Positions 1 through 9,047 of a stretch of 64,000 nucleotides of DNA are shown piece by piece. Position 1 is the stretch's first letter. Each line of letters opens with the position of its first letter. The DNA comes from Anoxynatronum sibiricum (GTDB lineage Bacteria; Bacillota; Clostridia; Peptostreptococcales; Tindalliaceae): NCBI RefSeq assembly GCF_039414295.1, contig NZ_JBCITM010000022.1:1-64000 (forward strand). The letters run 5' to 3'. The position numbers and the translations under genes are program-made. The notes beneath the pieces were generated by a model. That model worked only from the letters and a program-made list of their open reading frames with translations, was not told the origin of the DNA and did not search any database.

Positions 1-170
1 AGATCAGATTATGAATGTATTCTTAAATGCAGTTCCCGATACGCTAAGATGTAGGTTATTTGCAAGTACATAACTTTCAGCCGATTTCGGACGGATTATC
101 TGTCAAAAACTGGTGGGAAAGTTGAGTACTTTATAAATGATTTTTGCCGATATCTTCACCCTGGCTTGTA

Positions 171-206
171 CATCACAAAAGCCTCCAGCCGGAGGCTTTT
201 GTGATG
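171..206. terminator. bidirectional intrinsic terminator
   Basis: Arms CATCACAAAAGCCTCC (171-186) and GGAGGCTTTTGTGATG (191-206) form a perfect 16-bp stem with a 4-nt loop. The A-run on one side and T-run on the other let it work in both directions. No gene is recognisable in bases 1-170, so the hairpin probably closes a gene lying left of the window. Confidence 0.8.
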
Positions 207-242
207 TCTATACTCAGATGAAGTTGTCAGCGAATAAAAAGT

Positions 243-296
243 TTGCAATTAGTTTGAAAATTATGTTATAATAGCCAAAAGATATAGATGTCTATA
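243..296 (+). promoter_or_regulatory. sigma-A promoter and palindromic operator candidate for the first ABC operon
   Basis: A TTGCAA -35 (243-248) and TATAAT -10 (267-272) are 18 bp apart. The expected start near 279 is followed at 283-296 by TATAGA-TG-TCTATA, a palindrome placed where a repressor would block initiation. The repressor is unknown. The leader to the first gene is about 155 nt. Confidence 0.55.
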
Positions 297-436
297 CATC
301 ATTTGCAGATATTGGAAAGAGTGCAAATGATTCCATCAAAGGAAAACATACAATTAAGAAGGGGGGGTGCGCTTTAAGTGTCAGTAATAAGCATGTGACC
401 ATGAGCTGCAGGAGACCTGATGAAGGAGGAGAAGCG

Positions 437-1504
437 ATGAATGGCAAGAAACAAAGGGGAAGAGTGCTACTGGTTTTGATGATTGTTTTAGCAATGATGA
501 CAACGATTGCCTGCTCTGGTTCGGAAAGCGGTGGGGCAGCAGGTGACTCATCTTCCGGAGAGCTTACCATCTATACTGCATTGCCTGACACAGAAGTACC
601 TGTTTACTTGAATGCCTTTGAAGCAGAAACGGGGATTAAGGTGAATTACATTCGCTTATCAGCTGGTGAAATTTTGACCAAGCTGCAAGTGGAGCGGAAC
701 AATCCTCAGGCAAGTGTCTGGCATGGTGGGCCGATAGATACATTTATAGCAGCGGCAAATGAAGATTTACTGGAGCCTTACACATCAACAGAAGTGGAAA
801 ATGTGCCGGAAGAGTATGTTGATCCTACAGGCCACTGGTCACCCTTCTATGTGGGAGCTTTGGGATTTGCTGTAAGTCGGGATTGGTTTGAAGAAAATGG
901 TATGGAATACCCTCAAAGCTGGGATGATCTTTTGAAGCCCGAGTTTCAGGGGGAAATTTCCATGGCACATCCCGGATCTTCTGGTACGGCATACACAGTC
1001 CTTAGCACGATTCTTCAGTTAAAGGGCGAAGAAGCTGGGTGGGAATACTTACGTGCCTTCAACCAAAATATTCGACAATACACCAAGTCAGGTTCAGCTC
1101 CGGCTCAGAATGTGGCGTTGGGCGAAGCAGCCATAGGCATTGTATTTGCTCATGACGGTCTAAAACCTTCGGCCCAGGGATACCCTGTGGAAGTCACATT
1201 TCCCACGGATGGAACCGGGTACGAAGTGGGAGGCATGGCGCTGATAAAAAATGGGCCGGCTTCAGAAGTTGAAAACGCCAAACGTTTCATTGACTGGACC
1301 ATGAGTAAGTCAGGTCAAGAACTATTTGAGGACTCGGAATCTTTTCGTCTGCCGGTGAATAAGCTGGCAGAGCCACCTGCTGGAGCCATTAGCATTGGTG
1401 AGTTACGGGTGATTGAATACGATTTTGACTGGGCAGGTGAAAACCGAACCAGATTACTGGAAGAATTCACAGCTCAGGTATCCGACGATTCAAATCTTCA
1501 GTAG
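437..1504 (+). CDS. ABC transporter substrate-binding lipoprotein (Fe3+/FbpA-like family)
   Basis: This is an extracellular binding protein that delivers a solute to the permease encoded next. I chose ATG 437 (355 aa) because AAGGAGGA at 423-430 is well spaced; an in-frame ATG at 395 has no such site. A basic, hydrophobic leader ends in the lipobox TIAC with Cys26 as lipid anchor, followed by a Ser/Gly linker. The mature part begins with the LTIYTALPD strand typical of the FbpA/PotD-like class. Ligand is not evident. The downstream HAD phosphatase and PfkB kinase hint at a sugar- or polyol-like substrate rather than iron, but that is inference. Confidence 0.85.
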   Translation: MNGKKQRGRVLLVLMIVLAMMTTIACSGSESGGAAGDSSSGELTIYTALPDTEVPVYLNAFEAETGIKVNYIRLSAGEILTKLQVERNNPQASVWHGGPIDTFIAAANEDLLEPYTSTEVENVPEEYVDPTGHWSPFYVGALGFAVSRDWFEENGMEYPQSWDDLLKPEFQGEISMAHPGSSGTAYTVLSTILQLKGEEAGWEYLRAFNQNIRQYTKSGSAPAQNVALGEAAIGIVFAHDGLKPSAQGYPVEVTFPTDGTGYEVGGMALIKNGPASEVENAKRFIDWTMSKSGQELFEDSESFRLPVNKLAEPPAGAISIGELRVIEYDFDWAGENRTRLLEEFTAQVSDDSNLQ

Positions 1505-1597
1505 AAGAGTGGCATAACCACTGACTACCGGAGCAATGGAGCGGCAGACTGATCCCATCAGGCTGCCATTCCATTACCCGGAAAAGGAGGGACACCT

Positions 1598-3292
1598 TTG
1601 AAGGTGGAAAACCCATCACCCATACGAGCGATAAATAAAACCAAACATGAAATGACGATGCTTTTGAAAGAACCATTGCTTTTGGCGGTGTTGATCCTTA
1701 TTTTTGCATCTATTTTTATTTTTGTGCTCTTGCCCATATTTAAGGTGATCCAATTCAGTTTGTTGGATGCAGATCACCAGTTCAGTCTGGTGACCTTGCG
1801 GCGGATTATCTCCAACGCCGGCTATCGAAAGACCTTCTGGAACAGCATAAAACTCGGTGGTATCACAGCAGTGCTGGCAACTGTCATTGGCTATTTTTAT
1901 GCTTTTGCGGTTACCCGCACCGAAATGCCTCTAAAGCGCTTCTTCAAAATAATGGCAATGCTGCCCATTGTATCGCCCCCTTTCATCCTTTCTTTATCTA
2001 TAATCTTTCTTTTTGGACGACTGGGCCTCATCACCAATAACCTTCTGGGAATTCGCACCTTCAATGTCTATGGCCTTCATAGCTTGATTGTAGTGCAGAC
2101 GCTGTCTTTTTTTCCCATTGCCTATCTCACCCTGACGGGGATTCTGGAGTCCATTGATCCATCAGTGGAAGATGCTGCGCTGAATATGGGAGCATCCCGG
2201 TGGTACATTTTCCGTACGGTGACGCTGCCCCTGTCCATGCCCGGTGTCGTCAGTGCCCTGCTCTTGGTCTTCATCCAGTCGCTGGAGGACTTCAGCAACC
2301 CTGCAGTGATTGCCGGTGATTACAGAACGCTGGCGGTGGAGGCGTATCGGGTCATTACGGGTATGTACGATCTTCGGAGTGGAGCAGTGCTGGCCCTATT
2401 TCTTCTGATGCCAACCATGATGGCTTTTTTGCTTCAAAAATATTGGATCAGTGGCAAATCTTTTGTGACTGTGACAGGCAAGCCCAGCCAAGAACGGCCG
2501 AGAATCAATGAACCCCATATCATGTGGCCGCTGTTTGCCATCTGCATGTTGTTGTCAGGAATCATTATCATGTTTTATGGAACAGTGTTGGTAGGCGCAT
2601 TTGTTAACGTGTGGGGAATTGATTATACCTTCACCTTAAAGCATTTTTTGTATGTGTTTTCCACTGGCTTCCAACCATTGAAAAACTCAGTAACCCTGGC
2701 GTTAATAGCTACCCCCGTCACCGGTGTTTTGGGTATGATCATTGCTTTTCTGGTGGTGCGCAAACAGTTCATTGGCAAACGTGTCCTGGAGTTTTCTTCA
2801 ATGCTCACATTTGCAGTGCCGGGCACGGTGGTGGGAATTGGATACATTTTGGCATTCAACCAGCGGCCACTGTTGTTGACAGGAACAGCATTCATACTGG
2901 TGGCAGCATTTGTCTTCAGAAATATGCCCGTAGGGATTGAAGCAGGCACTTCGGCGCTGCTACAAATTGATGGATCCATTGAAGAAGCTTCCACCAATTT
3001 GGGTGCTGGCAGCTTCTATACTTTTCGAAAAATCACATTACCTCTGATTAAGCAGGCTTTCTTCTCCGGACTTGTTTATTCCTTTGTCCGTTCTATGACA
3101 GCCGTCAGCACCATTATCTTCCTTATTTCAGCCAGGTGGAATCTGGTTACCGCCAGAATATTTTCCCTGTTTGAAGTGAGTCAATACAGTGCTGCTGCTG
3201 CGTACATTGTCATCATGATCATCGTAATCATGGTGGTGATCGGCATTCTGAATTTCCTGGTGAGCAAGATCGGGCGCAACAAAATGGCTTGA
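1598..3292 (+). CDS. ABC transporter permease, two fused permease domains (FbpB-like)
   Basis: Membrane permease of the importer, 564 aa, TTG start preceded by AAAAGGAGGG. It is a tandem fusion of two BPD_transp_1 domains: the EAA loops that contact the ATPase appear twice, as EDAALNMGAS near residue 190 and EEASTNLGAG near residue 465. About 12 membrane spans are visible. One fused polypeptide replaces two permeases, as in the FbpB family, and contrasts with the two separate permeases at 11.2-13.0 kb. It lies 93 bp after the binding protein and 39 bp before the ATPase, so it belongs to one operon. Confidence 0.9.
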   Translation: MKVENPSPIRAINKTKHEMTMLLKEPLLLAVLILIFASIFIFVLLPIFKVIQFSLLDADHQFSLVTLRRIISNAGYRKTFWNSIKLGGITAVLATVIGYFYAFAVTRTEMPLKRFFKIMAMLPIVSPPFILSLSIIFLFGRLGLITNNLLGIRTFNVYGLHSLIVVQTLSFFPIAYLTLTGILESIDPSVEDAALNMGASRWYIFRTVTLPLSMPGVVSALLLVFIQSLEDFSNPAVIAGDYRTLAVEAYRVITGMYDLRSGAVLALFLLMPTMMAFLLQKYWISGKSFVTVTGKPSQERPRINEPHIMWPLFAICMLLSGIIIMFYGTVLVGAFVNVWGIDYTFTLKHFLYVFSTGFQPLKNSVTLALIATPVTGVLGMIIAFLVVRKQFIGKRVLEFSSMLTFAVPGTVVGIGYILAFNQRPLLLTGTAFILVAAFVFRNMPVGIEAGTSALLQIDGSIEEASTNLGAGSFYTFRKITLPLIKQAFFSGLVYSFVRSMTAVSTIIFLISARWNLVTARIFSLFEVSQYSAAAAYIVIMIIVIMVVIGILNFLVSKIGRNKMA

Positions 3293-3331
3293 CGAATGGC
3301 GAGACGATAAGAATGGTAAAAGGAGGATCCC

Positions 3332-4477
3332 ATGAGCGAAACCGTAAGTTCTCTGACGAAAGAAGCAACGGGATATGAAAAAGAGTTTAGTTCAAAGAGC
3401 AGTCGTGTACTGCTCAAACAGCTGATGAAACGTTTTCCTTCCCATGAAGGTGGCGATCCCGTGGTGGCGGTGAATAACATTGACCTGGAAATAAAAACGG
3501 GGGAACTAACCACTCTCCTCGGCCCTTCCGGTTGTGGAAAAACCACCACCCTTCGAATGGTGGCAGGCTTTGAAATTCCCACTTCAGGCGAAATTTATCT
3601 GGGCGATGAAAATGTGGTGACAAAAGCACCCAATAAACGGGATATTGCCATGGTGTTTCAGAGCTATGCCCTGTTTCCTCACCTGAGTGTGTATGAAAAC
3701 ATCCTTTATGGACTGAAGTTAAAGAGAATGACTAAAGAGCAAATGCATGACAAGGCATCAAAAGTAGTGGAGCTGATGCAGCTGGAGCCCATGAAAAATC
3801 GTTTCCCCAACCAGATTTCGGGCGGACAGCAACAACGGGTGGCCTTGGCACGGGCCATTGTCATAGAGCCACGTGTACTGCTCTTTGATGAGCCCCTGTC
3901 TAATCTTGATGCCAAGCTTCGTGAATATATGCGCGATGAGCTGCGAAAATTGCAGCGACGACTAGGCATCACCAGTCTCTATGTCACTCATGACCAGGGG
4001 GAAGCCATGGCCATATCGGACAAAGTGGTTATTATGAACAGTGGATACATTGAACAAATGGGAACACCTCAGGAAATTTACGAATACCCAGCCTCGCGAT
4101 TTGTGGCCAACTTCATTGGTAAATCAAACTTCATGACAGGCAACATTGCAGCCCGGGAAGAAGAAGCGTATGTGGTGAATGTCAAAAATGAAAGCATGAA
4201 GATTCCCAATCCTGGGAAGCAACGCTTCCAGGTGGGCGATCAGGTTTATCTGGCGGTACGGCCAGAATCAATCCATTTAACCTCTTGCGATGGTCAGATG
4301 GCGGGAGAAGTAACGAAAGCAGTATACTTTGGCGCCAGAATGGAATATGAAGTGCTGGTTAATTCAGAAACGTTGTTCGTAGAAGATTATAATCCCCAGA
4401 AAAACGGCATGTTTCATGAAGGTGATAGGGTGAATGTTCAGTTTGATTTGCCCAGTGTACGTCTGCTACAAGATTAA
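3332..4477 (+). CDS. ABC transporter ATP-binding protein (FbpC/PotA-like, with TOBE domain)
   Basis: ATPase subunit of the importer, 381 aa, ATG 3332 after AAAGGAGGATCCC. It has Walker A GPSGCGKTT, the Q-loop in MVFQSYALFPH, the signature ISGGQQQRV, Walker B VLLFDEPLSNLDAK and the switch His in YVTHDQ. A C-terminal TOBE-like region starts near residue 285. An N-terminal extension of about 40 residues before the usual beta-strand is longer than in the paralogue at 10.1 kb. The motifs fix the class; the transported solute is not fixed. Confidence 0.9.
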   Translation: MSETVSSLTKEATGYEKEFSSKSSRVLLKQLMKRFPSHEGGDPVVAVNNIDLEIKTGELTTLLGPSGCGKTTTLRMVAGFEIPTSGEIYLGDENVVTKAPNKRDIAMVFQSYALFPHLSVYENILYGLKLKRMTKEQMHDKASKVVELMQLEPMKNRFPNQISGGQQQRVALARAIVIEPRVLLFDEPLSNLDAKLREYMRDELRKLQRRLGITSLYVTHDQGEAMAISDKVVIMNSGYIEQMGTPQEIYEYPASRFVANFIGKSNFMTGNIAAREEEAYVVNVKNESMKIPNPGKQRFQVGDQVYLAVRPESIHLTSCDGQMAGEVTKAVYFGARMEYEVLVNSETLFVEDYNPQKNGMFHEGDRVNVQFDLPSVRLLQD

Positions 4478-4512
4478 TGACATTTTGAAACTAAATCAAA
4501 TGAGGTGGTTTT

Positions 4513-5334
4513 GTGCACTATCGCCTGGTGGCCTCTGATGTTGACGGCACATTGATTGATGAAGATGGGACGGTGAACCGGAACACCCTGGAACTCATGA
4601 AACGGTTTCGAGAGCAGGGGGGGTACCTGACGATTGCAACAGGGCGCATGAAAGAAGCAGTTGTTCCTCTGGCTCGGACAATCGGCGTCAATGCTCCCCT
4701 TATTCTTTACAATGGAGGGGTTATCACCGAACTGGAAGGTTCTCGTCATTTGGTGGAAAGCTTTCTTGACTCAAAAGAAGCCATGGCCTCCATCATGCTG
4801 GCGGAAGCCATGGGAGTGGGGATATTGTTATATCACCAGGGAAATGCCTACACCCAACAGAAAACGACACTCATATGCCAGCATAACGAAAAAGAGAAGG
4901 TATCCTGTCAAGTTGTTGATATGATTGAACCATTGGTGAAAAAAGGATTGACTAAAATTCTCTATATCGCAGATGAACACATTATTGACAAGCTCCATGA
5001 AGCTCATTGTTCAATAAAGGCGGATTCGTGGAATCTGATACGTTCTGAAACCACATACCTGGAACTGCTGCCCCAAGGAGTATCCAAAGGGAATGCCCTT
5101 AGAATGCTGGGAGAGATGCTGCAGGTTTCCATGAAAGAAACGGTTGCCTTGGGTGATGAGAGGAATGATCTTTCTATGATTCAGGTTGCGGGAGTTGGTG
5201 TGGCCGTTCAGAATGCCAATCCGAAGTTGAAAGCATGCGCTGATGTGGTGACCAGAGAACAACGAAGCAGTGGTGTTGGAGAGATTCTACAACGGATTCT
5301 GCAGGGTGAATTATTGATCAACAATGAGGAATAG
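4513..5334 (+). CDS. Cof-type HAD-IIB phosphatase
   Basis: Predicted cytoplasmic phosphatase of small phosphorylated metabolites, 273 aa, GTG start behind GAGGTGG. HAD motif I is DVDGTLID with the nucleophile Asp, motif II is the Thr of IATGR, motif III is a Lys near 200, and motif IV is GDERNDLSMI. The IIB-type cap lies between motifs II and III. It follows the ATPase by 35 bp and overlaps the kinase ORF end region, so it is probably co-transcribed with the importer and acts on the same carbon source. Confidence 0.85.
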   Translation: MHYRLVASDVDGTLIDEDGTVNRNTLELMKRFREQGGYLTIATGRMKEAVVPLARTIGVNAPLILYNGGVITELEGSRHLVESFLDSKEAMASIMLAEAMGVGILLYHQGNAYTQQKTTLICQHNEKEKVSCQVVDMIEPLVKKGLTKILYIADEHIIDKLHEAHCSIKADSWNLIRSETTYLELLPQGVSKGNALRMLGEMLQVSMKETVALGDERNDLSMIQVAGVGVAVQNANPKLKACADVVTREQRSSGVGEILQRILQGELLINNEE

Positions 5335-5353
5335 CAGTCGGAAGGAGGATTCG

Positions 5354-6238
5354 ATGAATCATACAGTAAAATTTGACACATTTGTGATTGGACATGTGTC
5401 TTTGGACTGCAATATTTATCAGGGCCAGGAAAGGCGAAGTTTTGGCGGAGCTGTGGTTTACAGTTCTCATGCTGCTGTGGCTGGTGGATGGCGGGTGGGG
5501 GTGCTGACAAAAACGTCAGAAGAAGATCGAAAGATGTTGGAAAACATTTTCAATGTCCCCCAAGAAAATTTGTTTCACACGGCATCACCGGTGACCACCT
5601 CCATCCGAAACGAATACCTGACAGAAGACCGGGAGAGGAGAATTTGCACAGCTTTGCGGGTAGCGGCACCTTTTACAGTGGCAGATCTGCCGCCGGTGAC
5701 CTCCAGCATCTACCATTTAGGGGGTCTCATTGCCGGTGACTTTGATCAGGAGCTGTTGCCGGAGCTGGCATCAAGGGGAAAACTGGCGGTGGACGTACAG
5801 GCATTCCTTCGCCGAAATGAGGGAGGCAGCATGGTGTTTCGCGACTGGGAAGAGAAACGCAAATGGCTGCCATACATTGACTATCTTAAAACAGATGCGG
5901 CAGAGGCTGAAATCATGACTGGGGAAGCGGATCGTTCAAAAGCGGCGAAAATGCTCCTGGAATGGGGCGCCAAAGAAGTGATGATCACCCATAACACAGA
6001 AGTGTTGGTGCAGAACCGTGACGAAAGGGCGGTGGTTCCATTGAAACCCCGCAACCTGACTGGAAGAACCGGTAGAGGCGACAGTTGTTTTAGTGCCTAT
6101 ATCACAGAAAGGCTGGAAAAGCAAATGGAAAGAGCAGCTCGTTATGCTGCAGCACTGGTGTCACTGAAAATGGAAAAACCGGAGCCTTTTAGTGGGAACA
6201 GGAACGATGTGGAAGACTACCTCGAGCACTTCTATTAA
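5354..6238 (+). CDS. PfkB/ribokinase-family carbohydrate kinase
   Basis: ATP-dependent sugar or nucleoside kinase, 294 aa from ATG 5354, chosen because GGAAGGAGG ends 7 nt before it; an upstream ATG overlapping the phosphatase gene lacks a good site. The N-terminal GHVSLD and GGAVVYSS region matches the substrate-binding strand of the family. The C-terminal TGRTGRGDSCFSAY carries the anion hole and catalytic Asp of PfkB signature 2. It is the last gene of the importer-phosphatase-kinase operon. Specificity cannot be read from the sequence. Confidence 0.85.
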   Translation: MNHTVKFDTFVIGHVSLDCNIYQGQERRSFGGAVVYSSHAAVAGGWRVGVLTKTSEEDRKMLENIFNVPQENLFHTASPVTTSIRNEYLTEDRERRICTALRVAAPFTVADLPPVTSSIYHLGGLIAGDFDQELLPELASRGKLAVDVQAFLRRNEGGSMVFRDWEEKRKWLPYIDYLKTDAAEAEIMTGEADRSKAAKMLLEWGAKEVMITHNTEVLVQNRDERAVVPLKPRNLTGRTGRGDSCFSAYITERLEKQMERAARYAAALVSLKMEKPEPFSGNRNDVEDYLEHFY

Positions 6239-6263
6239 TTAGTTTTATGCTTCTTCCCCCATT

Positions 6264-6307
6264 GGCACTCCATGATAACGGGCAGTTACCGTTAACATTG
6301 GAGTGCC
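6264..6307 (+). terminator. hairpin between the kinase and MgtC genes
   Basis: GGCACTCCA and TGGAGTGCC enclose an inner stem TAACGG/CCGTTA. A short T-rich stretch follows. It probably ends the first operon, though it could also be a structured MgtC leader, since it lies 32 nt before the next start. Confidence 0.55.
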
Positions 6308-6338
6308 GTTCTTTCATAATGAGAAAGAGGGTGATGAG

Positions 6339-7130
6339 TTGTATACAGGAGAATTAATGGTCAGATTGTTGCTGTCAGCATTTATGGGAGGACTCATCGG
6401 AATGGAGCGGGAAGCCAACAATCGGCCGGCGGGTCTACGTACCCATGTATTGGTAACACTGGGATCCTCTTTAATTATGATGTTATCCATGTTTGGGTTT
6501 AATGGAGCACAAGTCGTGCAGGCTCAAGGAGACCCTGCACGGCTTGCGGCTCAAGTAGTCAGTGGTATTGGATTTCTTGGAGCGGGAACGATTCTGAGAA
6601 CAGAGAATAAAGTGAGCGGGCTCACCACTGCTGCCAGCCTCTGGGTGTGTGGTGGAATAGGTCTGGCCATTGGTAATGGATTTTATGCAGGTGGATTGGC
6701 AACAGCTATGATTGTTCTTTTTACCTTGAGGGGACTGGGGTTCGTTGAAAAAAAAGTTTTCAGGAAAAAATATCGGGTGTTGATCATTCAGTTCCGTGAA
6801 AGGCCCGGAATCATTGGAGATGTAGGTCAGGTACTTGGACATCATCGAATTCTCATAAAAGATATTCGGCTTTTAGGAGACGACGAGACGGACGATGAGG
6901 ATTCAATAGGAGTTTGTTTGACGGAAGCATACTTCACTGTCAAGCTGCCTGCAGATTATACTGGCAAGAAATTCTTTCATGAGCTGCTGAATATTTCCCA
7001 CTTGATCTGTGCCCAGTGGGAGGATGGCAAAAAAAGATATCCACCAGAAAAAAACCACCAGTCATATAAAGTGCTGGGAGATGAAGATGTTGAAATCGGT
7101 GCTCACAATTCCACTCATCAGCAACATTAA
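6339..7130 (+). CDS. MgtC/SapB-family membrane protein (copy 1)
   Basis: Inner-membrane protein of the MgtC family, 263 aa from TTG 6339 (site GAGGGTGATG). Family signature MEREANNRPAGLRTH and GIGFLGAGTILR are intact, with four to five membrane spans in residues 1-135. A cytoplasmic C-terminal domain of ACT type follows (RVLIIQFRERPGIIGD). Members relate to Mg2+ stress or F-type ATPase control, but many clostridial members are uncharacterised. It is closely similar to the gene at 20126-20875, including at the DNA level across the GAGTILRTENKVSGL segment. Confidence 0.85.
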   Translation: MYTGELMVRLLLSAFMGGLIGMEREANNRPAGLRTHVLVTLGSSLIMMLSMFGFNGAQVVQAQGDPARLAAQVVSGIGFLGAGTILRTENKVSGLTTAASLWVCGGIGLAIGNGFYAGGLATAMIVLFTLRGLGFVEKKVFRKKYRVLIIQFRERPGIIGDVGQVLGHHRILIKDIRLLGDDETDDEDSIGVCLTEAYFTVKLPADYTGKKFFHELLNISHLICAQWEDGKKRYPPEKNHQSYKVLGDEDVEIGAHNSTHQQH

Positions 7131-7156
7131 CTAAAAGGAGCTACAGTAAAAAGCCA

Positions 7157-7193
7157 ACGAGAATAGATCAGCTCGTGGGTATTGGTATATAAT
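7157..7193 (+). promoter_or_regulatory. glpK promoter with inverted repeat
   Basis: TATAAT at 7188-7193 lies 27 bp before the glpK ATG. The -35 region is weak and is covered by ACGAG (7157-7161) / CTCGT (7172-7176), a 5-bp dyad that could be an operator. No antiterminator hairpin like those at 14454 and 16670 is present here. Confidence 0.45.
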
Positions 7194-7219
7194 GAGAGGG
7201 TGAAAGGGGTGACGAATGG

Positions 7220-8719
7220 ATGAAGCAATACATCATGGCACTGGACCAGGGAACCACCAGTTCACGAGCCCTTCTGTTTAACCGCCAGGGAGACGTGTGC
7301 GGTATGGCCCAAAAGGAGTTCCTGCAACGCTATCCCCAACCCGGGTGGGTGGAACATGATCCCATGGAAATATGGGGAACACAGAGCGGCGTGGCTCGGG
7401 AAGTGTTGGAAAAAACCGGGATTCGCCCCGAAGAAATTGCCGCCATTGGCATCACCAACCAACGGGAAACCACCGTGGTATGGCATCGGGAAACAGGCCG
7501 GCCGGTGCACCACGCCATTGTATGGCAATGCCGACGCACGGCAGAAATGTGCGACAGACTCAAAGAACAGGGACTGGAAGAAACCATCAAAAGGAAAACC
7601 GGTCTGGTGGTGGATGCCTACTTTTCAGGCACCAAGATCAAATGGATTTTGGATCATGTGCCCGGAGCCCGGGAAATGGCCGTAAAAGGAGACCTTCTCT
7701 TTGGCACCATCGACACCTGGCTTATCTGGAACCTGACCCGGGGAGAAGTGCATGCCACTGATTACTCCAATGCTTCCCGCACCATGCTCTTCAATATTCA
7801 CACCGGAGAATGGGATGAAGAGCTGCTGACTTTGCTGGAAATCCCGCCGGCCATGATGCCGGAGGTGAAGGACTCCAGTGGGATCTACGGCTATACTGAT
7901 CCCCGCACCTTCGGCGGCGCCCGCATCCCCATTAGCGGTGTGGCAGGGGATCAGCAGGCGGCTCTTTTTGGGCAAACCTGCTTCCGGCAGGGCATGGTGA
8001 AGAACACCTATGGCACCGGCTGTTTTCTGTTAATGAATACGGGTGAAACACCCATCCCCTCCTCCCACGGGCTGTTGACCACCATCGCCTGGGGAATCGA
8101 CGGGCAGCTCACCTATGCCCTGGAGGGCAGTATTTTTGTGGCAGGTGCTGTCATTCAGTGGCTTCGTGATGAACTGCGCCTGATTCGGGATGCGGCAGAA
8201 ACAGAAGCCATGGCACTGAAAGTGCCTGACAATGGCGGTGTGTACCTGGTGCCTGCTTTTGTCGGTCTGGGAGCTCCCCACTGGGACATGTACGCCCGGG
8301 GCACCATGGTGGGCCTTACCCGGGGCACCAAAGCCGAACATTTGGTGAGAGCAGCGCTGGAATCCATTGCCTACCAGACCTGCGACATACTGGAAGCCAT
8401 GGCAGATGACGCAGGTATCAGCATTCCTGCCCTGAAGGTGGATGGGGGTGCGGCTCAGAATGATTTCCTGATGCAATTTCAGGCAGATATGCTGCAGGTC
8501 CCGGTGTGGCGTCCCTTAAAAGTGGAGAGCACTGCACAAGGTGCTGCTTTTCTGGCGGGGCTGGCCGTTGACTTCTGGCAAAACCAGCAGGAACTGTCTC
8601 TATTGCAGCAGGAAGATCACGTCTTTGAACCCGCGATGGAACCGGCTGAAAGGAAACGGCAACTCAGCCAGTGGCGTCGGGCGGTTCAGCGCTCTTTTCA
8701 GTGGGAACAAGGGGAATAA
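7220..8719 (+). CDS. glpK: glycerol kinase
   Basis: Phosphorylates glycerol to sn-glycerol 3-phosphate, trapping it in the cytoplasm. It has 499 aa, the standard length. The FGGY-family phosphate-binding start ALDQGTTSSRALLF, the glycerol-contact segment WVEHDP, GVAGDQQAALFGQ and C-terminal KVDGGAAQNDFLMQ are all present. ATG 7220 follows GAAAGGGGTGACG. The G3P made here is the expected inducer of the GlpP protein at 16057 and the substrate of the flavoenzymes at 16766-19548. No GlpF facilitator is in the window, so uptake may rest on the importer at 10.1-14.3 kb or a distant gene. Confidence 0.97.
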   Translation: MKQYIMALDQGTTSSRALLFNRQGDVCGMAQKEFLQRYPQPGWVEHDPMEIWGTQSGVAREVLEKTGIRPEEIAAIGITNQRETTVVWHRETGRPVHHAIVWQCRRTAEMCDRLKEQGLEETIKRKTGLVVDAYFSGTKIKWILDHVPGAREMAVKGDLLFGTIDTWLIWNLTRGEVHATDYSNASRTMLFNIHTGEWDEELLTLLEIPPAMMPEVKDSSGIYGYTDPRTFGGARIPISGVAGDQQAALFGQTCFRQGMVKNTYGTGCFLLMNTGETPIPSSHGLLTTIAWGIDGQLTYALEGSIFVAGAVIQWLRDELRLIRDAAETEAMALKVPDNGGVYLVPAFVGLGAPHWDMYARGTMVGLTRGTKAEHLVRAALESIAYQTCDILEAMADDAGISIPALKVDGGAAQNDFLMQFQADMLQVPVWRPLKVESTAQGAAFLAGLAVDFWQNQQELSLLQQEDHVFEPAMEPAERKRQLSQWRRAVQRSFQWEQGE

Positions 8720-8772
8720 AAGACCCTTGCACCATGAAAATGCGGGGACGACTACTCAGATGGATGAAAATT

Positions 8773-8781
8773 TGATATAAT
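8773..8781 (+). promoter_or_regulatory. extended -10 promoter of the structured RNA
   Basis: TGATATAAT is a perfect extended -10 element. Its predicted start (about 8788) coincides with the first base of the closing stem of the RNA below. A recognisable -35 is lacking, as is common with extended -10 promoters. Confidence 0.7.
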
Positions 8782-8787
8782 AAAAGG

Positions 8788-9003
8788 GCAATAGAAGGTC
8801 TGTGGTTGAAAGTCCATGCCAGTCGCAGGCGAAAGGACCCACGTAACGCAGCCACATGTGCTGCTGATCATGGTGCGGCTTAGGAGTAAGCCCTGCCGGG
8901 ATCAAACCCGAGAGAAGCGGCGTGACGGCAAACCCGGAGCAAGGCTTCCAGCAGGCGAGTGTGGGGTCAAAGACCAGGTCAGCTTCTATTGTTCTTTTTT
9001 TTT
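8788..9003 (+). ncRNA. independent structured RNA of about 215 nt, family not assigned
   Basis: The two ends pair: CAATAGAAG (8789-8797) with CTTCTATTG (8983-8991), extended by GGTCT (8797-8801) with AGACC (8971-8975). Nine T residues follow at 8995-9003, an intrinsic end. Inside, GTGG/CCAC, GTCC/GGAC and GCC/GGC nest between 8802 and 8842. GGCTTA-GGAG-TAAGCC forms a hairpin at 8877-8892, and CGGG/CCCG another at 8897-8910. An extended -10 promoter lies just upstream, and no plausible protein is encoded. It does not match the riboswitch, RNase P, tmRNA or SRP RNA patterns I know. Length and clostridial setting would suit the raiA-motif RNA, but I cannot confirm that. Confidence 0.75.
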
Positions 9004-9022
9004 GCCTTTTTCCATGGAATGA

Positions 9023-9047
9023 CAGCATACTGCTGACAGGTGCCTGT
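9023..9047 (+). promoter_or_regulatory. double dyad, candidate upstream activator site
   Basis: CAGCA-TAC-TGCTG (9023-9035) abuts ACAGG-TG-CCTGT (9036-9047). The pair lies about 130 bp upstream of the -24 element at 9177, the usual place for enhancer sites of sigma-54 activators. The activator encoded at 14572 is the natural candidate to bind here. Confidence 0.45.

Noticed and set aside
8788..9003. RNase P RNA, group II intron fragment or cobalamin riboswitch
   Set aside because: A GAAAGTCCATGC stretch resembles the start of rnpB, but the ACAGAA partner and other conserved regions are missing; there is no intron domain V or reverse transcriptase, and no B12 box.
8816..9022. 68-aa ORF inside the structured RNA
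   Set aside because: No ribosome site, basic composition typical of a chance frame, and the RNA ends inside it.
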